Shown: positions 18,705 to 29,495, counted from the first letter of the stretch. The stretch is 64,000 nt of DNA from Falsibacillus albus (GCF_003668575.1 NZ_RCVZ01000002.1:410410-474409), one strand, 5' to 3'. Numbers and translations: made by a program. Notes: a model not told the origin generated them from the letters alone.

Positions 18705-19673
18705 TTACACCCACCACATATCGGCAGGCTGTTCTTCGATTAAGATTCCCTTCAGATTTGTGACAGCTCGCATGAAGCCTTCCGGAATCGACATCAATGG
18801 ATCTTCGTGTTCGATGCTGACGACGTAATCGTAGCCATAGGTGCGAAGGGCGCTCATCATATCGGACCATTCCTGTATGCTATGGCCGCAGCCGACGGAT
18901 CGGAATGTCCAAGCACGGGATTGGACGTTTCCATAGGACTGCATATCCAAAAGACCATACATATTGACGTTGTCCTGATCAATGTAGGTATCCTTTGCAT
19001 GGAAATGGTGGATTGCTCCAGCTTTGCCCAGGATTTTGATTGCAGCGACCGGGTCGATGCCTTGCCACCAAAGATGGCTCGGATCGAGGTTGGCGCCGAT
19101 GGCATCGCAAGTGGCTTCACGCAGTTTCAACATCGTATATGGTGTGTGAACAAGGAAGCCGCCATGCAGCTCAAGGCCGACTTTGACATTATGATCCTTG
19201 GCAAATTGACCTGCTTCTTTCCAATATGGAATCAGTTTCTCTTCCCATTGCCAGTTGTATACATCACCATATTCGTTTGGCCATGGAGCGACCGGCCAGT
19301 TCGGATGCTTGGCGCCTTCATGGTCACCTGCTGTTCCGGAGAAACAGTTGACGACAGGTACGTTCAATAATTCCGCGAGGCGTACCGTTTTCGTGAACGT
19401 TTCACGGCACTCCTTTGCAAAAGCTTCGTCAGGGGAAATTGGATTCCCGTGGCAGCTGAACGCACTGATTTCCAAGCCTCTGCTCGTCACTTCATTTAAG
19501 TAGGCTTCACGCTTCTCACTGCTTTCAAGAAGTTCATCCAACGGGCAGTGGTCATTCCCAGGGTATCCTCCTGTTCCGATTTCAACTGCCTTCAGCCCGG
19601 CATCTTTCACATAGTCGAGCATTTCAGTGAACGTTTTCTCTGCAAATAATACAGTAAACACGCCTAATTTCAT
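18705..19673 (-). CDS. sugar phosphate isomerase/epimerase-like TIM-barrel protein
   Basis: A 322-residue AP-endonuclease-2 (xylose isomerase-like) barrel. Metal-site candidates are the Glu of VGLELHGGF, the Asp/His of DPSHLWWQG, the His residues of IHHFHAKD, and the Glu of SIEHEDP. Such proteins epimerise, isomerise or eliminate keto-sugars. As the last gene behind two Gfo/Idh dehydrogenases and ThuA, it most likely acts on a 3-keto-glycoside intermediate; that role is inferred from context. Confidence 0.85.
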   Translation of the reverse strand: MKLGVFTVLFAEKTFTEMLDYVKDAGLKAVEIGTGGYPGNDHCPLDELLESSEKREAYLNEVTSRGLEISAFSCHGNPISPDEAFAKECRETFTKTVRLAELLNVPVVNCFSGTAGDHEGAKHPNWPVAPWPNEYGDVYNWQWEEKLIPYWKEAGQFAKDHNVKVGLELHGGFLVHTPYTMLKLREATCDAIGANLDPSHLWWQGIDPVAAIKILGKAGAIHHFHAKDTYIDQDNVNMYGLLDMQSYGNVQSRAWTFRSVGCGHSIQEWSDMMSALRTYGYDYVVSIEHEDPLMSIPEGFMRAVTNLKGILIEEQPADMWWV

Positions 19674-19685
19674 TGTTATTTCCTC

Positions 19686-20726
19686 CTATTCAAGAATGAT
19701 GCTTCTTTTTTTCTCGCTGCTTTCATAAATCGCTTCGATGATTTTGGTTACGTGCAAAGCTTCCTCCGGCTTAACGAGCTGTTCCGTTTGACCGAGGCAT
19801 GACCCGACAAAATTCCTTGCTTGTTCCAAGCCGTAATCTTCTTCGCCTGGAATCCATGATGCCGCGCTGTTAAACAACATCCCATGTTTAGCATAGTTCA
19901 ACCGGAACGGAAATACATCCAGCCCGCCTTGATCTCCGGAGATGCTTAATGTTTCTTGATCTTCCTCGATGTTGGCCGCCCATGTCGTCTCCAGCATTAA
20001 GGAAACATTGTTATCGAAGCGGACATAGCTCGTCACATGGTCGTCGACATCAAATGTTTCATGGTTGAATGTTCCCCAAAGATTCACTTGATCTGGCTGT
20101 TTGCTCAAAATATTATAAGCAGTACCCGATACTTCCACTGGCTCGGGGTTTCCGATCAGCCATAGCGCAAGATCAAGCAGATGGCAGCCATAATCGATCA
20201 GGCTTCCCCCGCCTTGAAGGCTCTTGTTTGTAAATACTCCCCACCCCGGAACCTTTCTCCTTCTTAAAGCCTGGATGCGAACGACGATCGGCTGGCCGAT
20301 TTCATTTTCTAAAATCACTTTTTTGGCTGCTTGTGATTCTTTCATGAAGCGGTAGTGAAACCCGATGCTCAATACTTTCCCTGCTCGCTTCGATGCTTCA
20401 ACCATCTGTTCCGCTTCTGCCGTTGTCATGGCCATCGGCTTTTCGCAAAGGACATGAAGCCCTGCTTCCAATGCCTTGACCGTAATCTCTGCGTGAAACT
20501 TATTCGGCGTGCAAATGACGACAGCATCCACATGTGGAAACATATCCTGATAACTTTCAAAAGCATGAGGAATTTTAAATTCCTTTGCCACGCTTTCTGC
20601 ACGTTCAAGGTTCACGTCAGTCACGGCAGTAATCGCAGCCTGCTCAGACAGTTTTTGGAAAGCCGGAATATGCCTGCCTATCGCAATTCCGCCAACCCCG
20701 ATGATTCCTAATCGCAATTTGTTCAT
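19686..20726 (-). CDS. Gfo/Idh/MocA-family NAD(P)-dependent oxidoreductase
   Basis: A 346-residue dehydrogenase. The N-terminal Rossmann fold starts GIIGVGGIAIGRHIP. CEKPMAMTTAEAE holds the conserved Glu-Lys-Pro with the catalytic-site Lys, and DYGCHLLDLALW the His/Asp pair. The C-terminal half is the substrate-binding sheet. ATG 20726 is preceded by GAAGGTGCAGCC; an upstream in-frame start lacks an SD. It lies 12 bp before the epimerase gene and 44 bp after a second Gfo/Idh gene. ThuB-like enzymes in this family oxidise glycosides at C3. Confidence 0.88.
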   Translation of the reverse strand: MNKLRLGIIGVGGIAIGRHIPAFQKLSEQAAITAVTDVNLERAESVAKEFKIPHAFESYQDMFPHVDAVVICTPNKFHAEITVKALEAGLHVLCEKPMAMTTAEAEQMVEASKRAGKVLSIGFHYRFMKESQAAKKVILENEIGQPIVVRIQALRRRKVPGWGVFTNKSLQGGGSLIDYGCHLLDLALWLIGNPEPVEVSGTAYNILSKQPDQVNLWGTFNHETFDVDDHVTSYVRFDNNVSLMLETTWAANIEEDQETLSISGDQGGLDVFPFRLNYAKHGMLFNSAASWIPGEEDYGLEQARNFVGSCLGQTEQLVKPEEALHVTKIIEAIYESSEKKRSIILE

Positions 20727-20770
20727 GGCTGCACCTTCTTTTATATTTTTCATCTTAATGTATGAAACTG

Positions 20771-21802
20771 TTAATTCTTTACCGATACGCTTTTGCCGGT
20801 TTGGCTTGATTCCAATGCAGCCAGGATGACATTCAATGATTTCATGCCTTCCTCTCCGGGAATCGGGGTTTCGCGATCTTCTTTAATGCTTCCGATGAAG
20901 TGGCGGATGACACCTGAGTCGTTTTGCCCGCCTTCGTCGTTCGATTGTATTTTCCCGAGGTCATAATTGACGACTTCCCCATTTTTGTATTGAACGATCA
21001 ACGAGTAATCCGGGCTTTCTTCCAGGCGGATAATTCCTTTCTCACCATAGATGATGGTTGAGTTGTCTTCTCCCGCCACATAAGACCAGCTTGCAGCAAG
21101 TGTCCCGATGATGCCGGACTCGGTTTTCAAAATACAGACCGCATTGTCATCGACTGATGCCCCTTCTTTGGCAAGCGTTCCGACGAATGCGGACACTTCG
21201 GAAATTTCATCGCCCAAGATATATCGAAGTAGGTCGGTTTTATGTACGCCCAAGTCGCCCATCGCACCGATGAATGCCTCGTCTTTTTTGAAGAACCAGC
21301 TGTTCGTGCCATCTACGCTCCAGCCTTCAGGACCGTCATGGCCAAACGCTGTACGGAAGCTGTAAATCTTCCCGATTTCTCCTTCCTTGATCAATTGCTT
21401 CGCTTTTTCATGGGAGCGTACAAAGCGTTGATTGTGGCCAATCATCAATTTCCTGCCGTTTTTCTTTGCAGCCGAAATCATATTTTCCGCTTCTTCCTTC
21501 GATGTAGCCATCGGTTTCTCGCATAATACATGCTTGCCGGCATTCAATGCAGCAATCGATGCCGGGGCATGGAGATAATTTGGCGTGCAAACACTGACAG
21601 CGTCGATTTCATGGTTTGCCAGCATTTCTTCATAGCTTTCATAAACTTTTCCGCCATACTTTGCCGCTTTTTCTTCAGCACGCTCCAGTTTCACGTCACA
21701 AAAGGCAACGATTTCTACATCAGGATGATTGGCATATTCAGGGATGTGGCGGTGGGACGCAATGCTCCCGCAGCCAATGATACCTACTTTTACTGTTGTC
21801 AT
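20771..21802 (-). CDS. Gfo/Idh/MocA-family oxidoreductase (second copy)
   Basis: A 343-residue paralogue of the neighbouring gene. It has GIIGCGSIASHRHIP for NAD(P) binding, CEKPMATSKEEAE with the catalytic-site Lys, and DLGVHKTDLLRY for the conserved His/Asp segment. The two differ enough to have distinct substrates or work on successive steps. It lies 14 bp downstream of thuA-like and is clearly part of the LacI-controlled operon. Confidence 0.88.
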   Translation of the reverse strand: MTTVKVGIIGCGSIASHRHIPEYANHPDVEIVAFCDVKLERAEEKAAKYGGKVYESYEEMLANHEIDAVSVCTPNYLHAPASIAALNAGKHVLCEKPMATSKEEAENMISAAKKNGRKLMIGHNQRFVRSHEKAKQLIKEGEIGKIYSFRTAFGHDGPEGWSVDGTNSWFFKKDEAFIGAMGDLGVHKTDLLRYILGDEISEVSAFVGTLAKEGASVDDNAVCILKTESGIIGTLAASWSYVAGEDNSTIIYGEKGIIRLEESPDYSLIVQYKNGEVVNYDLGKIQSNDEGGQNDSGVIRHFIGSIKEDRETPIPGEEGMKSLNVILAALESSQTGKSVSVKN

Positions 21803-21816
21803 TGTGTATTCACTCC

Positions 21817-22545
21817 TTAGTTTTCTTGGTTCTTAATTGCTTCAAGCGGCTGTGCATTTCCGTAAACCGGACGTTTATGGTCTGTTGGTGCTGCCCAGCT
21901 GACGGCATTGGCAATGACTTTTTGGATATTTTCATCATGGTATGTTGGATACGTTTCATGGCCGGGACGGAAATAGAAAATCTTGCCGTTCCCTCTGCGA
22001 TACGTGCATCCGCTCCTGAATACTTCCCCGCCTTCGAACCAGCTCAAGAATACGAGTTCATCAGGCGCTGGGATGTCAAAGTGCTCGCCATACATTTCCT
22101 CCTGCTGCAGCTCGATGTAGGAATCGATGCCATCAACGATCGGGTGGCTCGGATCGACGACCCAGAGTCTTTCCTTTTCTCCTGCTTCACGCCATTTCAA
22201 ATCGCATGAAGTCCCCATCAGTTTTTTGAAGATCTTTGAAAAGTGTCCGGAATGGAGGACGATCAAGCCCATGCCATTTAACACTTTTTCAGATACTTTC
22301 GAGACGATTTCATCGGATACTTCATCATGGGCAAGGTGTCCCCACCATACAAGGACATCGGTTTGATTCAACACGTCATCCGTCAAACCATGCTCCTCTT
22401 CATCAAGGGTCGCTGTCCTGACATCGAAATCATGGGTGGAAAGGGCATTCGCTATTGCCCCGTGGATGCCGTCGGGGTAGATTTCCTTTACTCGTGGATC
22501 CTTTTTTTCATGGCGGTTTTCGTTCCAAACCGTAACTTTTAACAT
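21817..22545 (-). CDS. ThuA-like protein
   Basis: A 242-residue protein of the ThuA family (glutamine amidotransferase-like fold), named from the rhizobial trehalose/sucrose utilisation locus. [13 protein letters not shown] and [17 protein letters not shown] are conserved signatures. [26 protein letters not shown] is the typical end. ThuA works with a Gfo/Idh dehydrogenase (ThuB) on 3-keto-glycosides. Here it sits between permease and dehydrogenase genes. Confidence 0.88.
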   Translation of the reverse strand: MLKVTVWNENRHEKKDPRVKEIYPDGIHGAIANALSTHDFDVRTATLDEEEHGLTDDVLNQTDVLVWWGHLAHDEVSDEIVSKVSEKVLNGMGLIVLHSGHFSKIFKKLMGTSCDLKWREAGEKERLWVVDPSHPIVDGIDSYIELQQEEMYGEHFDIPAPDELVFLSWFEGGEVFRSGCTYRRGNGKIFYFRPGHETYPTYHDENIQKVIANAVSWAAPTDHKRPVYGNAQPLEAIKNQEN

Positions 22546-22581
22546 AGCAATATCTCCTTTTTTGATGAGTATAATAGATTC

Positions 22582-23409
22582 TTATTCTTTTACCGAACCT
22601 GAAGTAAGTCCGGATACAATCCGTCTTTGGAATAACAAGACGAACAGGACGAGCGGCACGGTGATGACGATGGTCGCAGCAGATATTTCTCCCCAAGGGA
22701 TCGTATATTGCCCCTGGAACATCGCGATCCCCACCGGAACGGTTTTATAATGTTCATCGGTATTGATCGTCAAGGCAAAGAGGAATTCATTCCAGGCAGC
22801 GATGAACACGAGGATCGCCGTTGTGAAAATCCCCGGCCCCGCCAACGGGAAGATGACTTTCCAATACGTTTGCAATAAGGTCGCCCCGTCCATTTTTGCC
22901 GCCTCTTCAAGATCAAATGGGATTTTCCTGAAAAAGGTGACCAAAATCCATATGGATAGCGGCAGTGTTATGGTTGTGTACGGAATGATCAGCCCCAGAT
23001 AAGAGTTGGTCAATCCAAGGTCCTTCATGAAAATATAGATCGGTGAAATGGTCGCGATTTGCGGAAACATCGTCACCGAAAGCACCAAGCCGAGGATGAA
23101 CGACTTGCCCTTGAAATTTAATCGGGCAATCGCGTATGCCGCAAAGGATGCGACGAAAACGGTATACAGCGTCGTAATGACAGAAACGATGAAACTGTTC
23201 CACATATATCTTAAGAACGGATAGTTGACGAATACTGATACATAGTTTTTGAATGTCGGATGATCGGAAAATGGTGTAAATGCTTTGTCACCGAATAATT
23301 CCGTCGCAGGCTTGATCGATGCCAGGAGGATCCATAGGAATGGAAACATCACGACAAAGATGAACAAAAACAAAAATACATAGAATAATAGTCCTGCCTT
23401 TTTATTCAT
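22582..23409 (-). CDS. carbohydrate ABC transporter permease (MalG type)
   Basis: A 275-residue inner-membrane permease with six segments. The EAA loop in EEAAKMDGATLLQTYWKVIFPLAGPG contacts the ATPase. The final segment ends VSGLTSGSVKE, as in MalG/ThuG proteins. It pairs with the MalF-type gene 25 bp upstream. No ATP-binding subunit is encoded in the operon, so a shared MsmX-like ATPase elsewhere is expected. Confidence 0.92.
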   Translation of the reverse strand: MNKKAGLLFYVFLFLFIFVVMFPFLWILLASIKPATELFGDKAFTPFSDHPTFKNYVSVFVNYPFLRYMWNSFIVSVITTLYTVFVASFAAYAIARLNFKGKSFILGLVLSVTMFPQIATISPIYIFMKDLGLTNSYLGLIIPYTTITLPLSIWILVTFFRKIPFDLEEAAKMDGATLLQTYWKVIFPLAGPGIFTTAILVFIAAWNEFLFALTINTDEHYKTVPVGIAMFQGQYTIPWGEISAATIVITVPLVLFVLLFQRRIVSGLTSGSVKE

Positions 23410-23434
23410 TTACCGTCCCTCCTTTTCCTTTGGG

Positions 23435-24766
23435 TTATCTTCCTGTGCCATCATTCAACAAGTCCCTTCCGAGGAATTTTATGTAGATGATGGAGATGAT
23501 CGCTACACATATAAAGACGATGACGGAAATGGCTGATCCATTACCGAAATTCGTTTGAGAGAACATCATCTTGTAGCCCAAAATGGAGATCGTTTCCGTT
23601 GAGTTTGCTGGTCCGCCTCCCGTCAAGACGTAGATCAGGTCAAAGACGCGGAAGGCATCGAGCGTCCTGAACAATAAGGCAACAAGCAGGCTCGATTTGA
23701 GCAGCGGCAATGTGACGGTCAAAAATTGCTTGAACTTCGATGCTCCATCGATTGATGCTGCTTCATAAAGGGATCCCGGGATCGTCTGCAGTCCAGCCAA
23801 TAGCAATAACGCCATGTATGGTGTCGTTTTCCAGACATCCGCGAAGATTACGGAAAACATCGCACCCGTGTCAGTCGTCAATAGATGCGTCATCGAATCG
23901 ACAAGTCCGAGCTTTTCAAACATTTTCGAGACGATTCCGTTTTGGCCGTCATAGAGGAACTGCCACATTTTCGCGGAAACGGCTGTCGGGATTGCCCAAG
24001 GAATCAGGATGGCAGCCCGTACAAGCCCCCTGCCGACGAAGGCCTTATTGATCAACAAGGCAATGGATAATCCTAGCACGAGCTCAATTCCAACCGATAG
24101 AACGGTAAAGGTCATCGTATTGCCAAGTGCACGCCAAACCCGTTTCGAAGAAAGGTCGCTTATATAATGCTTCAACCCAATGAAATTAGGCTTTACCACG
24201 ACATCCTGCATACCGGAAGCCAGACCTACTATTTTCTTCTCCTGATCAAGCTTTTTCTCTTTCGCGGCACTCTTCACTTCTGCCTTAACCTCTTTTGATA
24301 CATGGCCGATTTCGTTTGCTAAATCTTTATCAATTTTTAAAAGCGCTATACTCGGATCGATGGATTCGAAGTTTAGCAGCTTATCATTTACCAAGTCATA
24401 GTTCTTTTTTATTTTAGGATCTTTTTGGATTTTCGCATCCAGCTTTTCCAATTGGTCTTTCGCTTTCCCAAGCTGGTCGGGTGCATGATTTTTTTTGATT
24501 TCATTGTCGATCGCCCCTACGAGAAAGGGGTAGTTGTCTAGATATCTTTCCAGATCGATGCTGTAGCTTAAATGTGTTTCAGATTTCGTCGGGCTGTTCA
24601 GCTTCAGGTCGAACAAGCTGAAATAAAAGGATTGCAGGACGGGCCAGATGGCGATGACCAGGATTAAGATAAGGGCGGGGGCAACAAGGGAATAGGCCAT
24701 GATTTTTTCATGGGATTTTTCATTCTTGATTTTCTTGCCTTTGGATGGTGAAGAACTCTTTTTCAT
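23435..24766 (-). CDS. sugar ABC transporter permease (MalF type) with extra-cytoplasmic insertion
   Basis: A 443-residue permease, well over the roughly 300 usual for this family in Firmicutes. The first membrane segment (about 25-47) is followed by some 130 mostly charged, Lys-rich residues before the canonical permease core. The EAA loop is YEAASIDGASKFKQFLTVTLPLL. The insertion has helical, coiled-coil-like composition and sits where the periplasmic P2 loop of E. coli MalF is found. It may contact the binding protein. Confidence 0.9.
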   Translation of the reverse strand: MKKSSSPSKGKKIKNEKSHEKIMAYSLVAPALILILVIAIWPVLQSFYFSLFDLKLNSPTKSETHLSYSIDLERYLDNYPFLVGAIDNEIKKNHAPDQLGKAKDQLEKLDAKIQKDPKIKKNYDLVNDKLLNFESIDPSIALLKIDKDLANEIGHVSKEVKAEVKSAAKEKKLDQEKKIVGLASGMQDVVVKPNFIGLKHYISDLSSKRVWRALGNTMTFTVLSVGIELVLGLSIALLINKAFVGRGLVRAAILIPWAIPTAVSAKMWQFLYDGQNGIVSKMFEKLGLVDSMTHLLTTDTGAMFSVIFADVWKTTPYMALLLLAGLQTIPGSLYEAASIDGASKFKQFLTVTLPLLKSSLLVALLFRTLDAFRVFDLIYVLTGGGPANSTETISILGYKMMFSQTNFGNGSAISVIVFICVAIISIIYIKFLGRDLLNDGTGR

Positions 24767-24790
24767 TTTCTCACTTCCTTATGATGAGAT

Positions 24791-24829
24791 AAAAAAAGGG
24801 GGGCCTTGTGCAGCCAGACTCAAAGCCCC
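24791..24829 (-). terminator. intra-operon hairpin between binding protein and permeases
   Basis: GGGGCTTTG / CAAGGCCCC on the minus strand, then a run of T (A run at 24791-24797). Placed in the 76-bp gap after the binding-protein gene, it should attenuate read-through so that the lipoprotein is made in excess over the permeases. Confidence 0.75.
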
Positions 24830-24842
24830 AATAAAGGTCCTA

Positions 24843-26153
24843 TTATTGTTTTATCTTTTCTTTCATCTGTGCTTCCATGTTTTTCACAGCTTCTTCGACC
24901 GTTTCAGACCCCGCGATGGCCTTTGAAACTTCGATTTGAATGATTTCGGAGATTTCTTGATAATTCGCTGCAACTGGACGCGGTACAGCAGCGTTCAGAC
25001 CTTCCTGGAACCCTTTATCGGCGAAAGTCGGGTTCGCTTTGATGACATCCGGATCATCATACAGCTTCGTGATTGTCGGTGCATGGCCGCCATAAATGGC
25101 ATCGATTTTCTGACCTTCTGCACCTGCCATGAACTTAAGGAATTCCCAAGCTTCTTTCGGATGTTTAGAATATTTATTGATTCCAGCCAACCAACCGCCA
25201 AGGGCTGCAGCTGAACCCTTGTCGCCCGCTGGAAGCGGTGCGATGCCGACCTTGCCTGCGATCTTGGATTTTTCTTTATCATTCGCACTTGCATATTCAT
25301 ACGGCCAGTTGCGAAGGAATGGCGTCTGCCCTTCGATGAAGGCTTGATCGGATTCAATTTCCGTGAAGTTTGTCACGTTTCCTGGGACAAAATCGGACTG
25401 TGCGACTTCAACCATTTTCTTTAAGCCTTTAATGGTTTCCGGACTGTTGACAACGACTTCATTTTTGTCGTTGATGAACTGCCCGCCGTAGGCTGCAACG
25501 AATTCGATTGCGTTACATACAAGGCCTTCATACTGTTTCGCCTGCATGACGTAGCCAAATTTCGTTCCACCTTGTCCTTTTTTCGCTTTTGCCTGTGCAA
25601 TCAAGTCATCCCATGTTTTCGGGATTTCGTCTTTTTTGACTAAGTCTGTACGATAGAAAAGCAAGCCGGCATCGATGAACTTCGGCAATGCCCATTGCTT
25701 TCCGTTGAATTGTGCTGCTGATAAGGCACCTTGGTTATATTGCGACAAATCGACATTGTCCTGTTGGATGAAGCGATCCAGCGGCAGAACATAATCCGCT
25801 TGGGCAAATTCAGCCGGCCATACAACGTCCATATCGAATACATCGATCTCGGAGGACTTCGCGTTTAATGCAGTGACGTATGCATCATGCTGCTGCCCAG
25901 AATCAGACGGCATTTCACGGAATTTAACTTTGATATTTGGATGGGATTTTTCAAAGGCTTCGACTGTTTTTTCCGTTCCTTTTGTCACATCTTTTCCTCT
26001 TGCATACACAAGCGTAACTTGTTTGTCGCTGTCGCCTTTGTTGTCATTTTTGGATGCGGTGTCATCGGTGGAATTACTTGAACATGCTCCTAATGCGAGG
26101 GTAAGTGAGAGTGCTGCAGCTGCAAGTGCTTTAGACTTTTTAAAAGTTTTCAT
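24843..26153 (-). CDS. sugar ABC transporter substrate-binding lipoprotein
   Basis: A 436-residue extracellular binding protein. The signal peptide has a lipobox LALGAC with lipidated C24, followed by a Ser/Asp-rich linker. Mature features are VTLVYARGKDVTKGTEKTVE, FEKSHPNIKVKFREMP and DVFDMDVVWPAEFA, as in family 1 solute-binding proteins that bind oligosaccharides, including the trehalose/maltose type. ATG 26153 follows AAAGGGG. It is the first structural gene after lacI (25-bp gap). The exact glycoside is unknown. Confidence 0.92.
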   Translation of the reverse strand: MKTFKKSKALAAAALSLTLALGACSSNSTDDTASKNDNKGDSDKQVTLVYARGKDVTKGTEKTVEAFEKSHPNIKVKFREMPSDSGQQHDAYVTALNAKSSEIDVFDMDVVWPAEFAQADYVLPLDRFIQQDNVDLSQYNQGALSAAQFNGKQWALPKFIDAGLLFYRTDLVKKDEIPKTWDDLIAQAKAKKGQGGTKFGYVMQAKQYEGLVCNAIEFVAAYGGQFINDKNEVVVNSPETIKGLKKMVEVAQSDFVPGNVTNFTEIESDQAFIEGQTPFLRNWPYEYASANDKEKSKIAGKVGIAPLPAGDKGSAAALGGWLAGINKYSKHPKEAWEFLKFMAGAEGQKIDAIYGGHAPTITKLYDDPDVIKANPTFADKGFQEGLNAAVPRPVAANYQEISEIIQIEVSKAIAGSETVEEAVKNMEAQMKEKIKQ

Positions 26154-26178
26154 CTTTTTTCCCCTTTGCCAATTTATT

Positions 26179-27171
26179 TTAGGTAGAAGCTCTTTCAATC
26201 AATTGTAGTTGGAGCTCCACTTCCTCTATCGAATCTGATTCATTCGGAAGCAGGAGATTCAACATCAACCCCATGGCTTTTTCCCCAATTTCATGAATGG
26301 GCTGTTTCACGGTGGTGATCTCAGGAACCACGATCTCGGCTATCGGCTGATCGTCGAAGCCGACAACCGCCAATTCCTTAGGTACTTCGATGCCATTTAA
26401 TTTGGCCTGTTTGATGATCCCGGCAGCCACTTGGTCGCTTCCGGTAAATATCCCTGTCGGCCTTTCTTTAAGAGTCATCAGCTTCTTAAAGACTTCTTCG
26501 CCATCACGGCTATCTGCAGCCGCTCTGAACATCAATTCTTCTCGATATGGGAGATTGAATTCTTCCAACGCGAGTCTGTAGCCGATTTCACGATCGCTTG
26601 CAATCCCGCTTCGAAAAGCTCCCCTGCAGTACGCAATCGTTGAATGACCTTTTTCGATAAGATGCCTTGTGGCTATGTAGCCCCCGTATACTTGATCGAG
26701 ACGCACACTTGGTACATTTTTTGCCGTTTTCTCATATTCATTGCACATCACGATCGGGCCATACTTCAAGAATGGCTCCAGCTGATCCCAAGAGTTTTCA
26801 ATAGAAGTTAAGATGATGCCGTCTACTTGTTTGGATTTTAGCAAATTCAAGAAATTCAGCTCTTTTTCCTTATCATATCTCGTCTGGCAGACAAGAAGCT
26901 GGAATCCGTTCTCAGTGGCAATCGTATCGATGCCTTGCAGAAGATACGCAAAAAATGGATTGGTGAGCATCGGGATAAGCACAGCTATCGTCTCCGTTTT
27001 TTGGTTTCTTAATTTTTGGGCTGAAGCATTCGGAAAATAATTCAGCTGCTCCATCGCTTCATTGACCAAGCGCTTCTTTTCTTCCGATACATATGGATAA
27101 TTATTCAGCACCCTGGAAACCGTCGATCTCGATAGTCCTGAAAGCCTAGCTACATCCGAAATGGTTGCCAT
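26179..27171 (-). CDS. LacI-family transcriptional regulator
   Basis: A 330-residue repressor. The N-terminal helix-turn-helix TISDVARLSGLSRSTVSRVL and hinge helix (NASAQKLRNQ) are followed by a periplasmic-binding-protein-like effector domain. It is the first gene of the operon and probably senses the imported glycoside or its product. Two adjacent palindromes upstream (27220-27247) are likely its own operators, so the operon is expected to be autoregulated. Confidence 0.93.
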   Translation of the reverse strand: MATISDVARLSGLSRSTVSRVLNNYPYVSEEKKRLVNEAMEQLNYFPNASAQKLRNQKTETIAVLIPMLTNPFFAYLLQGIDTIATENGFQLLVCQTRYDKEKELNFLNLLKSKQVDGIILTSIENSWDQLEPFLKYGPIVMCNEYEKTAKNVPSVRLDQVYGGYIATRHLIEKGHSTIAYCRGAFRSGIASDREIGYRLALEEFNLPYREELMFRAAADSRDGEEVFKKLMTLKERPTGIFTGSDQVAAGIIKQAKLNGIEVPKELAVVGFDDQPIAEIVVPEITTVKQPIHEIGEKAMGLMLNLLLPNESDSIEEVELQLQLIERAST

Positions 27172-27219
27172 TAGTTCTCCTCCTAATAATCATCCCCTTT
27201 CCCTATTTTGAAAGGTCAT

Positions 27220-27247
27220 TGAAATCGATTTCATGAAATCGTTTTCA
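27220..27247. promoter_or_regulatory. tandem LacI-type/cre-like operators
   Basis: TGAAATCGATTTCA (27220-27233, perfect palindrome) abuts TGAAATCGTTTTCA (27234-27247). Both have the central CG typical of LacI/CcpA-family sites. The second differs at one position from the catabolite-responsive element consensus TGWAARCGYTWWCW. They lie 50-75 bp upstream of lacI and could give local repression plus CcpA control. Confidence 0.78.
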
Positions 27248-27331
27248 AAGAAAGTTTAAACCATATTCACAATCCTTTCAAGATGTTTTTAGAAAATTTA
27301 TTTTATTATAAAAAATAGGCATACCCCCTGT

Positions 27332-27344
27332 GGTGCCTGTCACC
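27332..27344. repeat. GGTGCCTGTCACC motif, copy 1
   Basis: One copy of the dispersed motif, placed between weakly paired flanks (GGCATACCCC and GGGGCATACC) after the DUF3231 gene. On the minus-strand side the flanks could act as part of a terminator. Confidence 0.6.
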
Positions 27345-27374
27345 GAAGGGGCATACCTTTTTTACTTTCATGAA

Positions 27375-28376
27375 CTATTTAATGATTTGTGAGCGGTCCT
27401 CTATATGTGGAGGCTCTTCCATCCATCCTTTTTTCACCATGATTTTGACGCCTTCCTGTGCGTAATCATAGATGTCTTTTGTCAGGAGGGCTGATTTAGC
27501 GATTAAGTCCTTTCTCATGCTGAATATCGCCCCGAAACTGCCGCTCCCAAGCCCGAAGGAATTGAGTAAATAAATGGTGTACATCATCATCTTCTGGGAA
27601 AATGGCGGCTCAGTCGATGTCGTCACCGTGCTCCTTGTACCAGTGGAAATCGGTACATCACTATCAATGAGGATCTCTTCATATTCTTTCATGATTTTTT
27701 TCGAGAGCCCTTTCCCTTTTACAAAGTATTTTTTTATATGCGCATCTTCTGCACATTGGGCAAATCCTGTCACAAGCTGCAATCCTACACAGTTGGTTTC
27801 AATCGCATGCTGCATATAGCCCATTTCTATCGTATTTAATGATCTCTTCGGACCGAACAATCGAAAACCGCTTAAATACTGAAGGCTCTTGATAAATTGA
27901 GCCGATGTTGGAACCGTCATATTAGGGGGTGGTGTCAAAATATTCTTTTTCAGCAAATACTGCGTACATTGATTATAGATTTTTTGTGTGATGGCGGTGA
28001 GGTCCTTATATAGCATGACAATATCTTCCCGATAGGCCATACTGATATGCAGCGTATACATTCCCATGCTGATTTGCTTCAGAACCCGGATAAACATTAT
28101 ATCAAATCCGTTATCATAAAGTTTCGGGGCATCCAAATTAACATCACTCGAATCGAAGGCAACCGGTATGGCCATTCCTTCACTTTTCAAAATCAACTTA
28201 ATTTTTTCAATACTTCCATTAAGGTCTCTCAATAAGCTCTTCAAAATTTCTTTTGCTTCCTGATCATCAGATTTGGTAATAAAATATTCCAGGAACTGGA
28301 TTATCAACGTTTTCTCTTGATAGGTCATCCACAATGTACCCAGCTCGGTTGCATTGACTTTCATTTTGTCAGTCAA
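27375..28376 (-). CDS. DUF3231 protein
   Basis: A 333-residue protein with two similar helical halves, matching the DUF3231 family common in Bacillus. Both halves begin with a T-x-L-x-x-L/M-W-x-x-Y type helix region, giving a ferritin-like bundle appearance. No catalytic motif is evident. Monocistronic; it stands divergent from ldh. Confidence 0.8.
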   Translation of the reverse strand: MTDKMKVNATELGTLWMTYQEKTLIIQFLEYFITKSDDQEAKEILKSLLRDLNGSIEKIKLILKSEGMAIPVAFDSSDVNLDAPKLYDNGFDIMFIRVLKQISMGMYTLHISMAYREDIVMLYKDLTAITQKIYNQCTQYLLKKNILTPPPNMTVPTSAQFIKSLQYLSGFRLFGPKRSLNTIEMGYMQHAIETNCVGLQLVTGFAQCAEDAHIKKYFVKGKGLSKKIMKEYEEILIDSDVPISTGTRSTVTTSTEPPFSQKMMMYTIYLLNSFGLGSGSFGAIFSMRKDLIAKSALLTKDIYDYAQEGVKIMVKKGWMEEPPHIEDRSQIIK

Positions 28377-28485
28377 ACTGATCCCTCCATAACGTACATA
28401 TCATATAGGAGTATTTTTCTTTTTTTACGTAAAATTATTCATTTTTCAAGGAAAAAATAGGGTGTCATTTTAAATGAAATGCTGG

Positions 28486-29495
<1,010 letters not shown>

